Below, piece by piece: positions 15,925 through 22,254 of a stretch of DNA of 26,989 bases; positions within the stretch are counted from its first letter, which is position 1, and every line of letters begins with the position of its first letter. A model generated the notes under the pieces. That model ran no database searches, was not told the DNA's origin, and saw nothing but the letters and a program-made list of their open reading frames with translations. The translations under genes were made by a program, and so were the position numbers. The stretch is from a virus, in the IMG/VR virus record IMGVR_UViG_3300018428_000144, positions 1-26,989 of that record. The stretch is one strand, 5' to 3'.

Positions 15925-17331
15925 ATGGCAAATATCCGTAAGTCATTCAATTTTAGAACTGGACTTCAGGTTGATAATGACAACTTTGTTGTAAACTCAA
16001 ACGGTCTTGTTGGAATCGGCACATCGATTCCTTCAGGGTATTTGTTAAATGTTTATGGAGACACTAGAGTCACAGGACTTGTAACAACTAATCTGTTGCA
16101 GGTTACTGGTATAGGAACTTTTGCACAATTTACTGCATCTAATGCAAATGTAGTTGGTATTGTCACTGCTGCTCAGTTGCAGTTGGGTGGTGGTGAAATC
16201 GTTGATAATATAATTGGATTTGCTAGAACAACATTCATCACTGATAATGGTGGAGTAGGACTTCATACATCATCAAAAGTTGGTATTAATACAACCTCCA
16301 GTCCTGGTGGTTCTGATGTCGAATTTACCGTAGCAGGTAATGTTAGTGTCACTGGCGTTCTAACTGCCACTACCTTTACTGGTTCTGGTGCTAACTTAAC
16401 TAGCATTCCTAATAGTGCAACAACTGCAGACTCAGGAAATACTGCAAGCACAATTGTTGCTAGAGATGCTGGTGGAAACTTCAGTGCAGGAACAATCACT
16501 GCTGCCTTATCTGGAACTGCAACCACTGCATCTAGTATCACAGAGTCAGCGAGTATTACTGTTAGTCAAGCAAGTGTTGGTGTTTTAACGGCAACAACCC
16601 GTGCCCGTATAGACTCACTTGGTATTGGTACTGATACAGCATTCTCTCAACTTCATGTAAGAAAGACTGGTATTTCATCTATATCAGTTACCAGTGACGG
16701 TGATAATGAAGCAATCATTAATGTTGGAAGAAATATTAGTCCGACTACAGATGGTGGACAAATTCGCTATGGACATGGTAACAGTGGTGGTTCATTCCCA
16801 CAGAGTACAGATGCATCTCTAGACTTTATTAACTATGCCACTGGCAATGTTAACTTCTATTTGAATCCAAGTGGTTTAGGTACTGCATTTAACTTCATGA
16901 CAAATGGCTCGAACCGTGCAATGGTTCTGACACAAGCAGGAAATCTTGGTATTGATTCAACTACACCAACAGAAAAACTTGATGTCATTGGTAATGTTTC
17001 TGTTTCGGGTATCATATCAGCAACCACCATTGAAAAAGTTGATGGAACATCTAGTCAGTTCTTGAAAGCAGATGGTTCTGTTGATAGTAACACTTATCTT
17101 ACAACAACTGGTGATGGTTCTAGTTTAACAGGAGTAGTCACCTCTATTGTTGCTGGAACTAATATAACAGTACAAGATAATACTGTTAGTAGCACACAAG
17201 ACTTTGTTGGTGTAGTTACTGCTGCTGGTGGATTTACCAGTGGTACAGGAGATCCTGTTGTAATTAGTGTTTCTGGTTCTACATTAACCTTTACTGTTGG
17301 TGGTGCTAGCACTAGCTTGACACTGGTATAA
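15925..17331 (+). CDS. Tail-fibre-like virion protein
   Basis: A 468-residue protein beginning MANIRKSFNFRTGLQVDNDN. It is a chain of fibre repeats: VGIGTSIPSGYLLNVYGDTRVTG and similar later copies (LGIGTDTAFSQLHV, LGIDSTTPTEKLDVIGNVSVSG), together with GVLTATTFTGSGANLT repeats. FLKADGSVDSNTYL and GDGSSLTGVVTSI near the C-terminus are typical of phage fibre shafts. No enzyme domain, collar domain or intramolecular chaperone is visible at the C-terminus, which ends GGASTSLTLV. It is therefore likely a fibre shaft segment that pairs with another subunit. It is behind a late promoter and is the last gene of the virion block; the next region changes in codon usage and promoter type. Confidence 0.8.
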   Translation: MANIRKSFNFRTGLQVDNDNFVVNSNGLVGIGTSIPSGYLLNVYGDTRVTGLVTTNLLQVTGIGTFAQFTASNANVVGIVTAAQLQLGGGEIVDNIIGFARTTFITDNGGVGLHTSSKVGINTTSSPGGSDVEFTVAGNVSVTGVLTATTFTGSGANLTSIPNSATTADSGNTASTIVARDAGGNFSAGTITAALSGTATTASSITESASITVSQASVGVLTATTRARIDSLGIGTDTAFSQLHVRKTGISSISVTSDGDNEAIINVGRNISPTTDGGQIRYGHGNSGGSFPQSTDASLDFINYATGNVNFYLNPSGLGTAFNFMTNGSNRAMVLTQAGNLGIDSTTPTEKLDVIGNVSVSGIISATTIEKVDGTSSQFLKADGSVDSNTYLTTTGDGSSLTGVVTSIVAGTNITVQDNTVSSTQDFVGVVTAAGGFTSGTGDPVVISVSGSTLTFTVGGASTSLTLV

Positions 17332-17393
17332 AAACCCTGTAGACTACCTTTGTCCCGGTTGGAGATGAGAGTCTAGGTCACTTAAATAACTGT

Positions 17394-17431
17394 CACAGAG
17401 TTCGCCGGTAGAGGCAGCTCTGTGTTATAAT
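17394..17431 (+). promoter_or_regulatory. Extended -10 promoter with upstream inverted repeat
   Basis: TGT-TATAAT (17423-17431) is an extended -10 promoter, 23 bases before the helicase ATG. Immediately upstream, CACAGAG (17394-17400) and CTCTGTG (17418-17424) form a perfect 7-bp inverted repeat covering the position of a -35 box, for which no good match is seen. The arms could be an operator or a transcript stem-loop. The remaining ~60 bases between the fibre stop and this site show only a weak 6-bp repeat (TAGACT 17340, AGTCTA 17370). Confidence 0.65.
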
Positions 17432-17454
17432 ATGTTTATCGTAATGAGGAAGTG

Positions 17455-18621
17455 ATGCAACTCCGCCCACACCAGCAGACTGCTCTGGATGCCATGCTGG
17501 TGCATGATAAAGGGCAGATTATTATCCCCACTGGGGGTGGTAAGACAATTTGCATGATTGAAGATGCTAAGAAAGAACTACAGAGTAACAATCCTAAGAC
17601 TATTGTTGTTGTTGCTCCTCGTATATTGTTGGCGAATCAACTCTGTTCCGAGTTCTTAGAACTTATTGATGATGTGAACGTTCTTCACGTTCATAGTGGT
17701 GAGACTAAGCATCGTAGCACCACTAAATCTAATCATATCAAATTTCTCAATGCTATTTCTAAGGATCTTGGTGCTCACCAACTAATCTTTACTACCTATC
17801 ACTCTCTGCATCGTATTCAAGAGGCAGGTATCAACGTAGATACCATTTATTTTGATGAAGCACATAACTCCTGTCAGCGCAATTTCTTTCCTGCTACTGA
17901 GTTCTTCAGTGCTAACTCTAGTCGTGCTTACTTCTTTACTGCTACGCCTAAGCACTCACTGACTGTATTCAAACCAGGCATGAATGACGGAGAGGTTTAT
18001 GGCAATGTCATTTGTAATGTTCCTGCTCCTAAGTTGGTAGAAGAAGGTTATATTCTTCCTCCTAAGGTTGTTGTCAAGGAATTGCCTCAGGGTGATTTCA
18101 AACTTAGTGATTCACAGAATCTACTTGAGACTATTGATGACAACTCTCTTAGTAAGATTCTTGTCTGTGCTCGCTCTACAAAGCAGATTACTCAATTGAT
18201 TTCACAGTCTGACTTTGCTCAGCAAATGAAACATCGTGGTTATTCTGTCATGTATATTACCAGTAAGACTGGTGCCGTGATTGACGGACAGAAAGTTACT
18301 CGTGATGTATTCTTTGCCACTCTGAACAGTTGGGGACGCACTTCACACAAAAAGTTTGTTGTTTTGCATCATTCTATTCTGTCTGAAGGCATCAATGTTA
18401 AGGGACTAGAAGCTGTGTTGTTCATGCGTAACATGGATTATATCGGTATCAGTCAGTCAATCGGGCGTGTCATCCGTCTGGGAGGCGCTGAGAAGACGTT
18501 TGGACTGGTTTGCGTGCCTGTTTATGACAAGGTGGGTATCAGCACCGCACGGAGCGTTCAGGCAGTCGTAGACACTGTGTTTGAGCGGGGTGAGGCAGCA
18601 GTGTCGGTTGTCCGCCGTTGA
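17455..18621 (+). CDS. SF2 DEAH-box helicase
   Basis: The start chosen is ATG 17455, preceded by GAGGAAG; the GTG three bases earlier is too close to that site. The 388-residue protein has a Q-like motif (LRPHQQTALDAM, residues 3-14), Walker A PTGGGKT (25-31), DEAH (134-137), FTATP (161-165) and motif VI QSIGRVIRLG (334-343). This is a compact superfamily 2 helicase/ATPase related to type III restriction-subunit and UvsW-like helicases, without an attached nuclease. T4 UvsW is about 500 residues; this is shorter, so it may be a second helicase. Likely roles are branch migration, replication restart or RNA/DNA unwinding. All 17 arginine codons are CGN, in contrast to the tail genes. Confidence 0.9.
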   Translation: MQLRPHQQTALDAMLVHDKGQIIIPTGGGKTICMIEDAKKELQSNNPKTIVVVAPRILLANQLCSEFLELIDDVNVLHVHSGETKHRSTTKSNHIKFLNAISKDLGAHQLIFTTYHSLHRIQEAGINVDTIYFDEAHNSCQRNFFPATEFFSANSSRAYFFTATPKHSLTVFKPGMNDGEVYGNVICNVPAPKLVEEGYILPPKVVVKELPQGDFKLSDSQNLLETIDDNSLSKILVCARSTKQITQLISQSDFAQQMKHRGYSVMYITSKTGAVIDGQKVTRDVFFATLNSWGRTSHKKFVVLHHSILSEGINVKGLEAVLFMRNMDYIGISQSIGRVIRLGGAEKTFGLVCVPVYDKVGISTARSVQAVVDTVFERGEAAVSVVRR

Positions 18622-18636
18622 CATGTGTGCTATAAT
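18608..18636 (+). promoter_or_regulatory. Sigma70-type extended -10 promoter
   Basis: TGC-TATAAT with the -10 at 18631-18636 and TTGTCC (18608-18613, four of six) 17 bases upstream. It overlaps the last codons of the helicase gene and lies 23 bases before the methyltransferase ATG. A TTGACA is also present at 18618 but only seven bases from the -10 box, so it is not a working -35. Confidence 0.7.
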
Positions 18637-18659
18637 GTAGGATACCCAACTCTCTTTTC

Positions 18660-19478
18660 ATGGAAATCAATCAAGTTTACAAGGAAAATTGTATCACTGG
18701 GATGCAACGGATGGATGCAGAGTCTGTGGACTTATGTGTCACATCACCTCCCTATGATGACTTGAGAACTTATAACGATTCATCCAAGTGGGACTTTGAA
18801 GTATTCAAACAAGTTGCACAAGAGTTGTATCGTGTGATGAAAGTTGGTGGTGTAGTTGTATGGGTTGTTGGTGATGCAGTCATCAAGGGTGGTGAAAGTA
18901 TGTCATCATTCCGTCAGGCACTATACTTTGGAGAGTTGGGTTTTCTTCTTCATGACACCATGATTTATGAGAAGAATGGTAGTTCTTTCCCCGCAAGAAA
19001 GGACAGCAATCGGTATTCTCAAATCTTTGAATACATGTTTGTCTTCAGTAAGAAGGTGAAACCAAAGACTGCAAACCTGATTGCCGATAAACCAAACAAG
19101 TGGGCAGGACATACTAACTGGGGTAAGGGAACTTATCGTGACAAGGATGGCAACCTTGTCGAACGTAAGCAAAAGCCAACTCCTGCATATTCTCCTCGTA
19201 ATAATATCTGGCGCTACAACAATGGCAAAGGATTTACAACAAAGGATAATTATGCTTTTGAGCATCCTGCAATGTATCCTGAGGCACTTGCCACAGATCA
19301 CATCAAAACATGGAGTGAAGAGGGTGATTTAGTGCTCGATCCTTTCATGGGAGCAGGCACCACTGCTGCAATGGCAATGGAGAGTGATAGAAACTTCATC
19401 GGTTTTGAGATTGATGAAAAGTATTACGATATTGCCATGCGGAGAGTGGAGCAGCGGATGGCACGGTTGCCAATTTAA
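18660..19478 (+). CDS. Beta-class DNA methyltransferase
   Basis: A 272-residue protein. The catalytic motif IV is TSPPY (residues 28-32), and the SAM-binding motif I is DPFMGAGTT (227-235) followed by FIGFEIDEKYYDIAMRR. This order (catalytic before SAM-binding) defines the beta group of amino-methyltransferases, which make N6-methyladenine or N4-methylcytosine. The middle (residues 105-200) contains basic and aromatic segments (PARKDSNRYSQIFEYMFVFS) and is the probable target-recognition part. No restriction enzyme is encoded nearby, so it is a solitary methyltransferase, likely protecting phage DNA from host restriction or marking it. Own promoter at 18631. Arginine codons are mostly CGN, like the helicase. 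Confidence 0.92.
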   Translation: MEINQVYKENCITGMQRMDAESVDLCVTSPPYDDLRTYNDSSKWDFEVFKQVAQELYRVMKVGGVVVWVVGDAVIKGGESMSSFRQALYFGELGFLLHDTMIYEKNGSSFPARKDSNRYSQIFEYMFVFSKKVKPKTANLIADKPNKWAGHTNWGKGTYRDKDGNLVERKQKPTPAYSPRNNIWRYNNGKGFTTKDNYAFEHPAMYPEALATDHIKTWSEEGDLVLDPFMGAGTTAAMAMESDRNFIGFEIDEKYYDIAMRRVEQRMARLPI

Positions 19479-19487
19479 TAACTGTCC

Positions 19488-19518
19488 ACTCTGCCCCTGA
19501 CTCTGCCCCACTCTGCCC
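19488..19518 (+). repeat. Three direct repeats ACTCTGCCC(C) upstream of a -10 box
   Basis: ACTCTGCCCC at 19488-19497 and 19500-19509, and ACTCTGCCC at 19510-19518, the last abutting TATAAT. The second and third are exact tandem copies with a 10-base period; the first is offset by 12. One helical turn of spacing fits a binding site array, but replication slippage is an alternative. Confidence 0.7.
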
Positions 19519-19524
19519 TATAAT
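19497..19524 (+). promoter_or_regulatory. TGCCCTATAATA-class early promoter
   Basis: TATAAT at 19519-19524 within TGCCCTATAATA (19514-19525), with CTGACT (19497-19502, four of six) 16 bases upstream. It lies 25 bases before the ATG at 19550 and is embedded in the ACTCTGCCC repeats. The same 12-mer occurs at four other sites in this window. Confidence 0.7.
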
Positions 19525-19549
19525 ACTAAGGTATTCAAAAGAAATCACC

Positions 19550-19690
19550 ATGATTTGCGAAGTCAAACTCTATGTTGCAGGTAAAGTCTTCTATGAGACT
19601 GTTCATGCTCGTGATTATCAGGATGCTAAAGAAACTGCACTAGCACGCAATCCCAAAGCAACTGTTATGAGTGTTAATGCTAAGTTTTGA
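19550..19690 (+). CDS. Small conserved-type cyanophage protein (46 aa)
   Basis: A 46-residue protein starting at the ATG 25 bases after a TATAAT box. It begins MICEVKLYVAGKVFYE and ends ATVMSVNAKF; the basic middle (ARDYQDAKETALARNPKA) looks like a helix followed by a strand. I recall very similar short proteins in other cyanophage genomes, but no function is known. Its stop TGA overlaps a TTG start of the next gene (TTGA). The leader ends in ATCACCATG without an obvious Shine-Dalgarno. Likely an early protein of a small alpha/beta fold. Confidence 0.75.
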   Translation: MICEVKLYVAGKVFYETVHARDYQDAKETALARNPKATVMSVNAKF

Positions 19691-19920
19691 GTAAGTTTCA
19701 GAAACCGTTTATAGACTGCCCAGGTATCTTAGATCCCAAACCTGGAGATCCTCAAGGATATTGTACCAACGATGGTATGTGGGCAGCGGTTCCTTTTGTG
19801 GGTAAGAAAGGGTTCGCCGTTATACATAATGGTAAATATGTCAAAGATTTTAATACCTATAAACAATCTGTTGATTTTATTAAGAATCAACTAAAAACAC
19901 TCAACAAAAGGAAACGATGA
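19687..19920 (+). CDS. Small basic hypothetical protein, TTG start
   Basis: A 77-residue protein beginning on TTG 19687, which overlaps the upstream stop as TTGA. The next in-frame ATG comes only at residue 31 and would remove the well-formed part LDPKPGDPQGYCTNDGMWAA, so TTG is preferred. The body has two Cys (C11 and C26), a strand-like stretch GKKGFAVIHNGKYVKDF, and a strongly basic C-terminus (LKTLNKRKR). No motif is recognised. It is translationally coupled to both neighbours (ATGA with the next gene). Confidence 0.7.
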   Translation: MSKFQKPFIDCPGILDPKPGDPQGYCTNDGMWAAVPFVGKKGFAVIHNGKYVKDFNTYKQSVDFIKNQLKTLNKRKR

Positions 19921-20096
19921 GTAGCAAACATGAGAAAAGACGTGATGCACTGGATGTATTCATTGAAAGTGTTCTAGAACCAGATTCCAATCTCCGTTCA
20001 TTTGCTCATGAAAATGAGTGTTTTAATGAACTTATGGAGTGGAGGCAAGAGGTAATTGATTACCTTGAATTGCGTCGCCAAGAGGAATTCAGTTGA
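19917..20096 (+). CDS. Small hypothetical protein (59 aa)
   Basis: A 59-residue protein starting on the ATGA overlap at 19917. The sequence is helical and charged (KHEKRRDALDVFIESVLE, later MEWRQEVIDYLELRRQEE), with no cysteine-based or catalytic motif apart from a single Cys. A modest ribosome binding site, AAAGGAAA, lies just upstream of the ATG. The stop overlaps the TTG start of the next gene. Probably cytosolic; function unknown. Confidence 0.7.
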   Translation: MSSKHEKRRDALDVFIESVLEPDSNLRSFAHENECFNELMEWRQEVIDYLELRRQEEFS

Positions 20097-20332
20097 ACGC
20101 TCAAGGTGTCTGGTTCGGATTATTTGTGGTAGTAGCGTACTTTGTCTTCACTGACAAAAACGTTGCTGCCGCTTTTTATTATGTCATTGAGTTAGTAAAC
20201 GCTAAAATAAAACAGCGTTGGTGGTGGATGACACAGAACCCAGAGAATCCTGTGGTAAAATATTTTATGTGGCGTCGAAATATGAAACTGGCAAAGAACC
20301 TGAAGAAATACTTCGACGAAAAAAATAAATAA
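20093..20332 (+). CDS. Small membrane protein, TTG start
   Basis: A 79-residue protein beginning on TTG 20093 (TTGA overlap). Residues 5-20 (GVWFGLFVVVAYFVFT) form a probable transmembrane segment near the N-terminus. The rest is basic and aromatic (KQRWWWMTQNPENPVVKYFM, then WRRNMKLAKNLKKYFDEKNK) and should lie in the cytoplasm. The gene ends inside a late promoter octamer. No function is recognised; a membrane-anchored phage accessory is likely. Confidence 0.7.
   Translation: MNAQGVWFGLFVVVAYFVFTDKNVAAAFYYVIELVNAKIKQRWWWMTQNPENPVVKYFMWRRNMKLAKNLKKYFDEKNK
20324..20331 (+). promoter_or_regulatory. T4-like late promoter (AATAAATA)
   Basis: AATAAATA overlaps the end of the membrane protein gene and lies 21 bases before the ATG at 20353. 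It may give late expression of the small-gene array that starts there. Confidence 0.7.
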
Positions 20333-20352
20333 AAACAAAGAAACATAAAGTT

Positions 20353-20670
20353 ATGTTATCTACTCAATACAGACTCCGCTTGGAGTTTATCTGTAAATGT
20401 ATTGCTAATGGAGAAGATGTAAAACTTGAGGACATGATATGGGCAGAGAAGTTATCAAAGGCAAATACAACTGCTCGTGAATGGTTAAGAAAAGCACGTA
20501 GACAAGCTGCTAATCCTGATATGAAGGAGGGTGGACTTGACGATTTTATGAATAGGATGGGATTAGGAGACCCCGACCCATCCAATCATAGAACGGGGTT
20601 CGGTAGTGCTGATGAAATTGTAGATTGGTTCAAGCAGGATAGAAGCGATGACTGGAGACAAAGAGACTGA
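20353..20670 (+). CDS. Hypothetical protein (105 aa)
   Basis: A 105-residue protein, first gene behind the late promoter at 20324. The N-terminal two-thirds are helical and basic (LRLEFICKCIANGEDVKLED, WAEKLSKANTTAREWLRKAR), and the C-terminus is polar and acidic/aromatic (FGSADEIVDWFKQDRSDDWR). A GLGDPDPSNHRTGFGS loop links the two. I recall similar small cyanophage proteins but no function. Its last 23 bases overlap the next gene in another frame. Confidence 0.7.
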   Translation: MLSTQYRLRLEFICKCIANGEDVKLEDMIWAEKLSKANTTAREWLRKARRQAANPDMKEGGLDDFMNRMGLGDPDPSNHRTGFGSADEIVDWFKQDRSDDWRQRD

Positions 20671-20875
20671 ATTTGATAAGATTACAGTTGATACATATAA
20701 GAAGATGAACGAAGAGTTCATTGAAGAGGGCACAGCATTTAGTATAAAAGTTCCCACACAGGAGCAAATTGATGCCTGGAAGAGTAAGACACCTGAACCA
20801 TATACACGCCCTCCAGAGGTAGATATGGTTGCTCAGATATGGGAAGAGTATAGGAGAAAGAACGATGCAAAGTGA
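20648..20875 (+). CDS. Small hypothetical protein (75 aa)
   Basis: A 75-residue acidic, Lys/Glu-rich protein starting at ATG 20648 inside the upstream gene (23-base overlap). It is probably helical at the N-terminus (TEFDKITVDTYKKMNEEFIE), then has a Pro-rich segment (KTPEPYTRPPEVDMV) and a basic tail. No motif recognised. The stop is ten bases into the next gene, continuing the overlap chain. Confidence 0.65.
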   Translation: MTGDKETEFDKITVDTYKKMNEEFIEEGTAFSIKVPTQEQIDAWKSKTPEPYTRPPEVDMVAQIWEEYRRKNDAK

Positions 20876-21014
20876 ACATCCAACATGGAGTATAGGGTGG
20901 AGACTGGAGAAGATTGCAAAGGATATTGGTGGTGAACTCAAACATTATGAGTGTTCTGATAGAACCAGCAAGCACAAGAAAATTGTCATTGAATACGATT
21001 ACGAACAGAAATGA
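20865..21014 (+). CDS. Small hypothetical protein (49 aa)
   Basis: The open frame extends upstream to 20829, but ATG 20865 (MQSEHPTWSIGW) is preferred because AGGAG at 20852-20856 lies eight bases before it and the overlap with the upstream gene is then short. The 49-residue product has one Cys and a helix-strand pattern (RLEKIAKDIGGELKHYECSD, KKIVIEYDYEQK). It ends overlapping the glutaredoxin-like gene (ATGA). Function unknown. Confidence 0.65.
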   Translation: MQSEHPTWSIGWRLEKIAKDIGGELKHYECSDRTSKHKKIVIEYDYEQK

Positions 21015-21250
21015 CTAATACGGCGGTAATTTATAGCAACGGAAGTCAAGAGTGTGAGCGGATGGGTATGCTGCTCAAGGCACTTGGTGATGAATTTCAT
21101 GAGTATAAACTAGGTGAACACTTCGATCAAAAGGCATTCACCAAAGAGTTTGGTGAAGAGGCAACCTATCCACAAGTTTCTATTGATAATGTTCATATTG
21201 GTGATATGAAAGAAACACTACATTTCTTGTCAGAGAATAACATGTTATGA
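21011..21250 (+). CDS. Glutaredoxin-like protein with SxxC site
   Basis: A 79-residue protein with a glutaredoxin/thioredoxin fold pattern: strand TAVIYSNG, active-site region, helix CERMGMLLKAL, strand HEYKLGEHF, and the cis-proline motif ATYPQVSIDN (P54) followed by VHIGDMKETLHFL. The usual CPYC or CxxS is replaced by S12-Q-E-C15: the N-terminal nucleophile position is Ser and the second Cys is kept. So it may not be an ordinary disulfide reductase; it could bind glutathione, be monothiol in a non-standard way, or act as a binding protein. Start is on an ATGA overlap and the stop overlaps the next ATG as well. Similar cyanophage glutaredoxins are known as a family; I am less sure how common the Ser variant is. 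Confidence 0.75.
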   Translation: MTNTAVIYSNGSQECERMGMLLKALGDEFHEYKLGEHFDQKAFTKEFGEEATYPQVSIDNVHIGDMKETLHFLSENNML

Positions 21251-21456
21251 ATGAAAACTTTGACTTCCAATTGTCGATGGAAGATTATACGATTATAGTA
21301 AATGCATTGCACTACTATAAGAAAGTAGAGAAAGTGGAACGCTTTCGTCAGTATGATGAGAGTAGAATCAATGAATTGAGAGATAAGTTAGCGAATCAAC
21401 TTATTCCTAACGAATTTAATTTTTCAGAGTATAATGATGTCATAGATAAAAAGTGA
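21247..21456 (+). CDS. Small hypothetical protein (69 aa)
   Basis: A 69-residue acidic/basic mixed helical protein starting on the ATGA overlap with the glutaredoxin-like gene (a second ATG follows at 21251 in another frame). It contains LSMEDYTIIVNALHYYKKVE and RINELRDKLANQLI, both amphipathic helices; it may form a coiled coil or a small helical dimer. No Cys or catalytic motif. Function unknown; coupling to the glutaredoxin-like gene may only reflect tight packing. Confidence 0.65.
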   Translation: MNENFDFQLSMEDYTIIVNALHYYKKVEKVERFRQYDESRINELRDKLANQLIPNEFNFSEYNDVIDKK

Positions 21457-21471
21457 TGTCCTTTCAGTGTA

Positions 21472-21684
21472 ATGAAAAACGCACTTGTAGTATCATTATG
21501 TTTCCTACCACTGGCAGTTATTTGGTTGGTAATGAAATTGGCACTGTGGTTTGCTGCTATTAATCAGGAGCGGAAACATGTCAAAGATGAATCACTCAAA
21601 CCACATGGACCCTATTTGGCAGATGCATATGCAGATGTTGATGAAGAGGAAGAGGAGTATGGAGATCGCACAGATTATAGATGA
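21472..21684 (+). CDS. Small membrane protein with acidic tail (70 aa)
   Basis: A 70-residue protein with one strong transmembrane segment at residues 4-29 (ALVVSLCFLPLAVIWLVMKL onward), a short basic stretch (QERKHVKDE) after it, and a very acidic C-terminus (DVDEEEEEYGDRTDYR). The basic-after-membrane pattern places the C-terminal tail in the cytoplasm. It overlaps the next gene by 26 bases. Role unknown; small membrane proteins of phages often affect host membrane or lysis timing, which is not shown here. Confidence 0.7.
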   Translation: MKNALVVSLCFLPLAVIWLVMKLALWFAAINQERKHVKDESLKPHGPYLADAYADVDEEEEEYGDRTDYR

Positions 21685-21814
21685 TGCACTCTTTGAACAT
21701 TACTCTGAATTAGGATTGCCAGTACCAAACTGGAAGAGGAAAAAAGATCCTCAGTGGTGGATTGATTACTTGAAAGAGCTTGACAATGAAAATCAGAACC
21801 GCTATAATAGATAG
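21659..21814 (+). CDS. Small hypothetical protein (51 aa)
   Basis: The frame is open from 21551 but the start chosen is ATG 21659, preceded by AGAGGAG. The 51-residue product (MEIAQIIDDALFEHYSELGL, then PVPNWKRKKDPQWWIDYLKE) is helical with a Trp-rich basic middle. It lies inside and beyond the end of the membrane-protein gene. The consensus promoter TTGACA...TATAAT (21780-21808) is embedded in its 3' end. Function unknown. Confidence 0.65.
   Translation: MEIAQIIDDALFEHYSELGLPVPNWKRKKDPQWWIDYLKELDNENQNRYNR
21780..21808 (+). promoter_or_regulatory. Consensus sigma70 promoter inside a coding region
   Basis: TTGACA (21780-21785) and TATAAT (21803-21808) are both perfect with a 17-base spacer. 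The -10 is 22 bases before ATG 21831, and the whole promoter lies within the last codons of the upstream gene. It fixes the downstream start and gives that gene independent early expression. Confidence 0.88.
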
Positions 21815-21830
21815 CAAATACAGCATTGTT

Positions 21831-22034
21831 ATGGATTACAAACCCTATTCCCCAGAGTGGCATAGAAGACGCTACCTGAAGGAAGCACTGGATAAGTACC
21901 TTGACGACTATGTAGATCCTACTGTCATTATGGACGACATTCGGGATGTTCTGCACTCTCGTTCAGAAGCAGCATACCAAGAGTTCAATAGAATTAATCA
22001 ATTAGAACATTACCTATCAGATGAAGGTGCTTGA
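21831..22034 (+). CDS. Small hypothetical protein (67 aa)
   Basis: The open frame begins at TTG 21780, but that TTG is part of the -35 box of a perfect promoter, so the real start is ATG 21831 (MDYKPYSPEWHRRRYLKEAL). The 67-residue product is helical, with acidic and Arg-rich segments (DYVDPTVIMDDIRDVLHSRS, EFNRINQLEHYLSD). I recall proteins beginning YKPYSPEWHR in other cyanophages; function unknown. Downstream, the sequence continues with GGAGG for the next gene. Confidence 0.72.
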   Translation: MDYKPYSPEWHRRRYLKEALDKYLDDYVDPTVIMDDIRDVLHSRSEAAYQEFNRINQLEHYLSDEGA

Positions 22035-22068
22035 CTACATACCAACGTAAGGAATGGAGGACACAGGG

Positions 22069-22254
22069 ATGAATGATTTAGATCCCTCTGGCATAGAACT
22101 ACAAAGCACCTCAAAAATGTTTGAATATGAGAAACTCTCTAGAGAGATAGAAGAGTGTAACAGTGTAGAAACTTTGAAGAGAGCTTTAAGATGTTACATC
22201 AAACTCCACATGAGACATCAAGAGATAGTGACTCAAATGATAATTGATAAATGA
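22069..22254 (+). CDS. Small hypothetical protein (61 aa)
   Basis: Two starts are possible. ATG 22054 has no well-spaced ribosome binding site, while ATG 22069 has GGAGG at 22056-22060 eight bases upstream, so 22069 is used (MNDLDPSGIELQSTSKMFEY). The 61-residue product contains EYEKLSREIEECNSVETLKR and ends in a long helix, suggesting a helical bundle or coiled coil. The stop overlaps the next ATG (ATGA). Similar DPSGIEL proteins occur in other cyanophages as I recall; no function known. Confidence 0.72.
   Translation: MNDLDPSGIELQSTSKMFEYEKLSREIEECNSVETLKRALRCYIKLHMRHQEIVTQMIIDK

Noticed and set aside
17340-17375. TAGACT/AGTCTA inverted repeat after the fibre gene
   Set aside because: Only 6 bp with a 24-base loop and no U-tract; too weak to call a terminator.
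18618-18636. TTGACA to TATAAT with a 7-base gap (also at 24863-24881)
   Set aside because: Seven bases cannot serve as sigma70 spacing; the extended -10 element explains the promoter. The repeated layout probably reflects the TGA stop in TTGACA placed just before the promoter.
21430-21435. TATAAT inside the 21247 gene
   Set aside because: No -35 match, no extended -10 and a poor distance (36 bases) to the next start; likely chance in AT-rich DNA.
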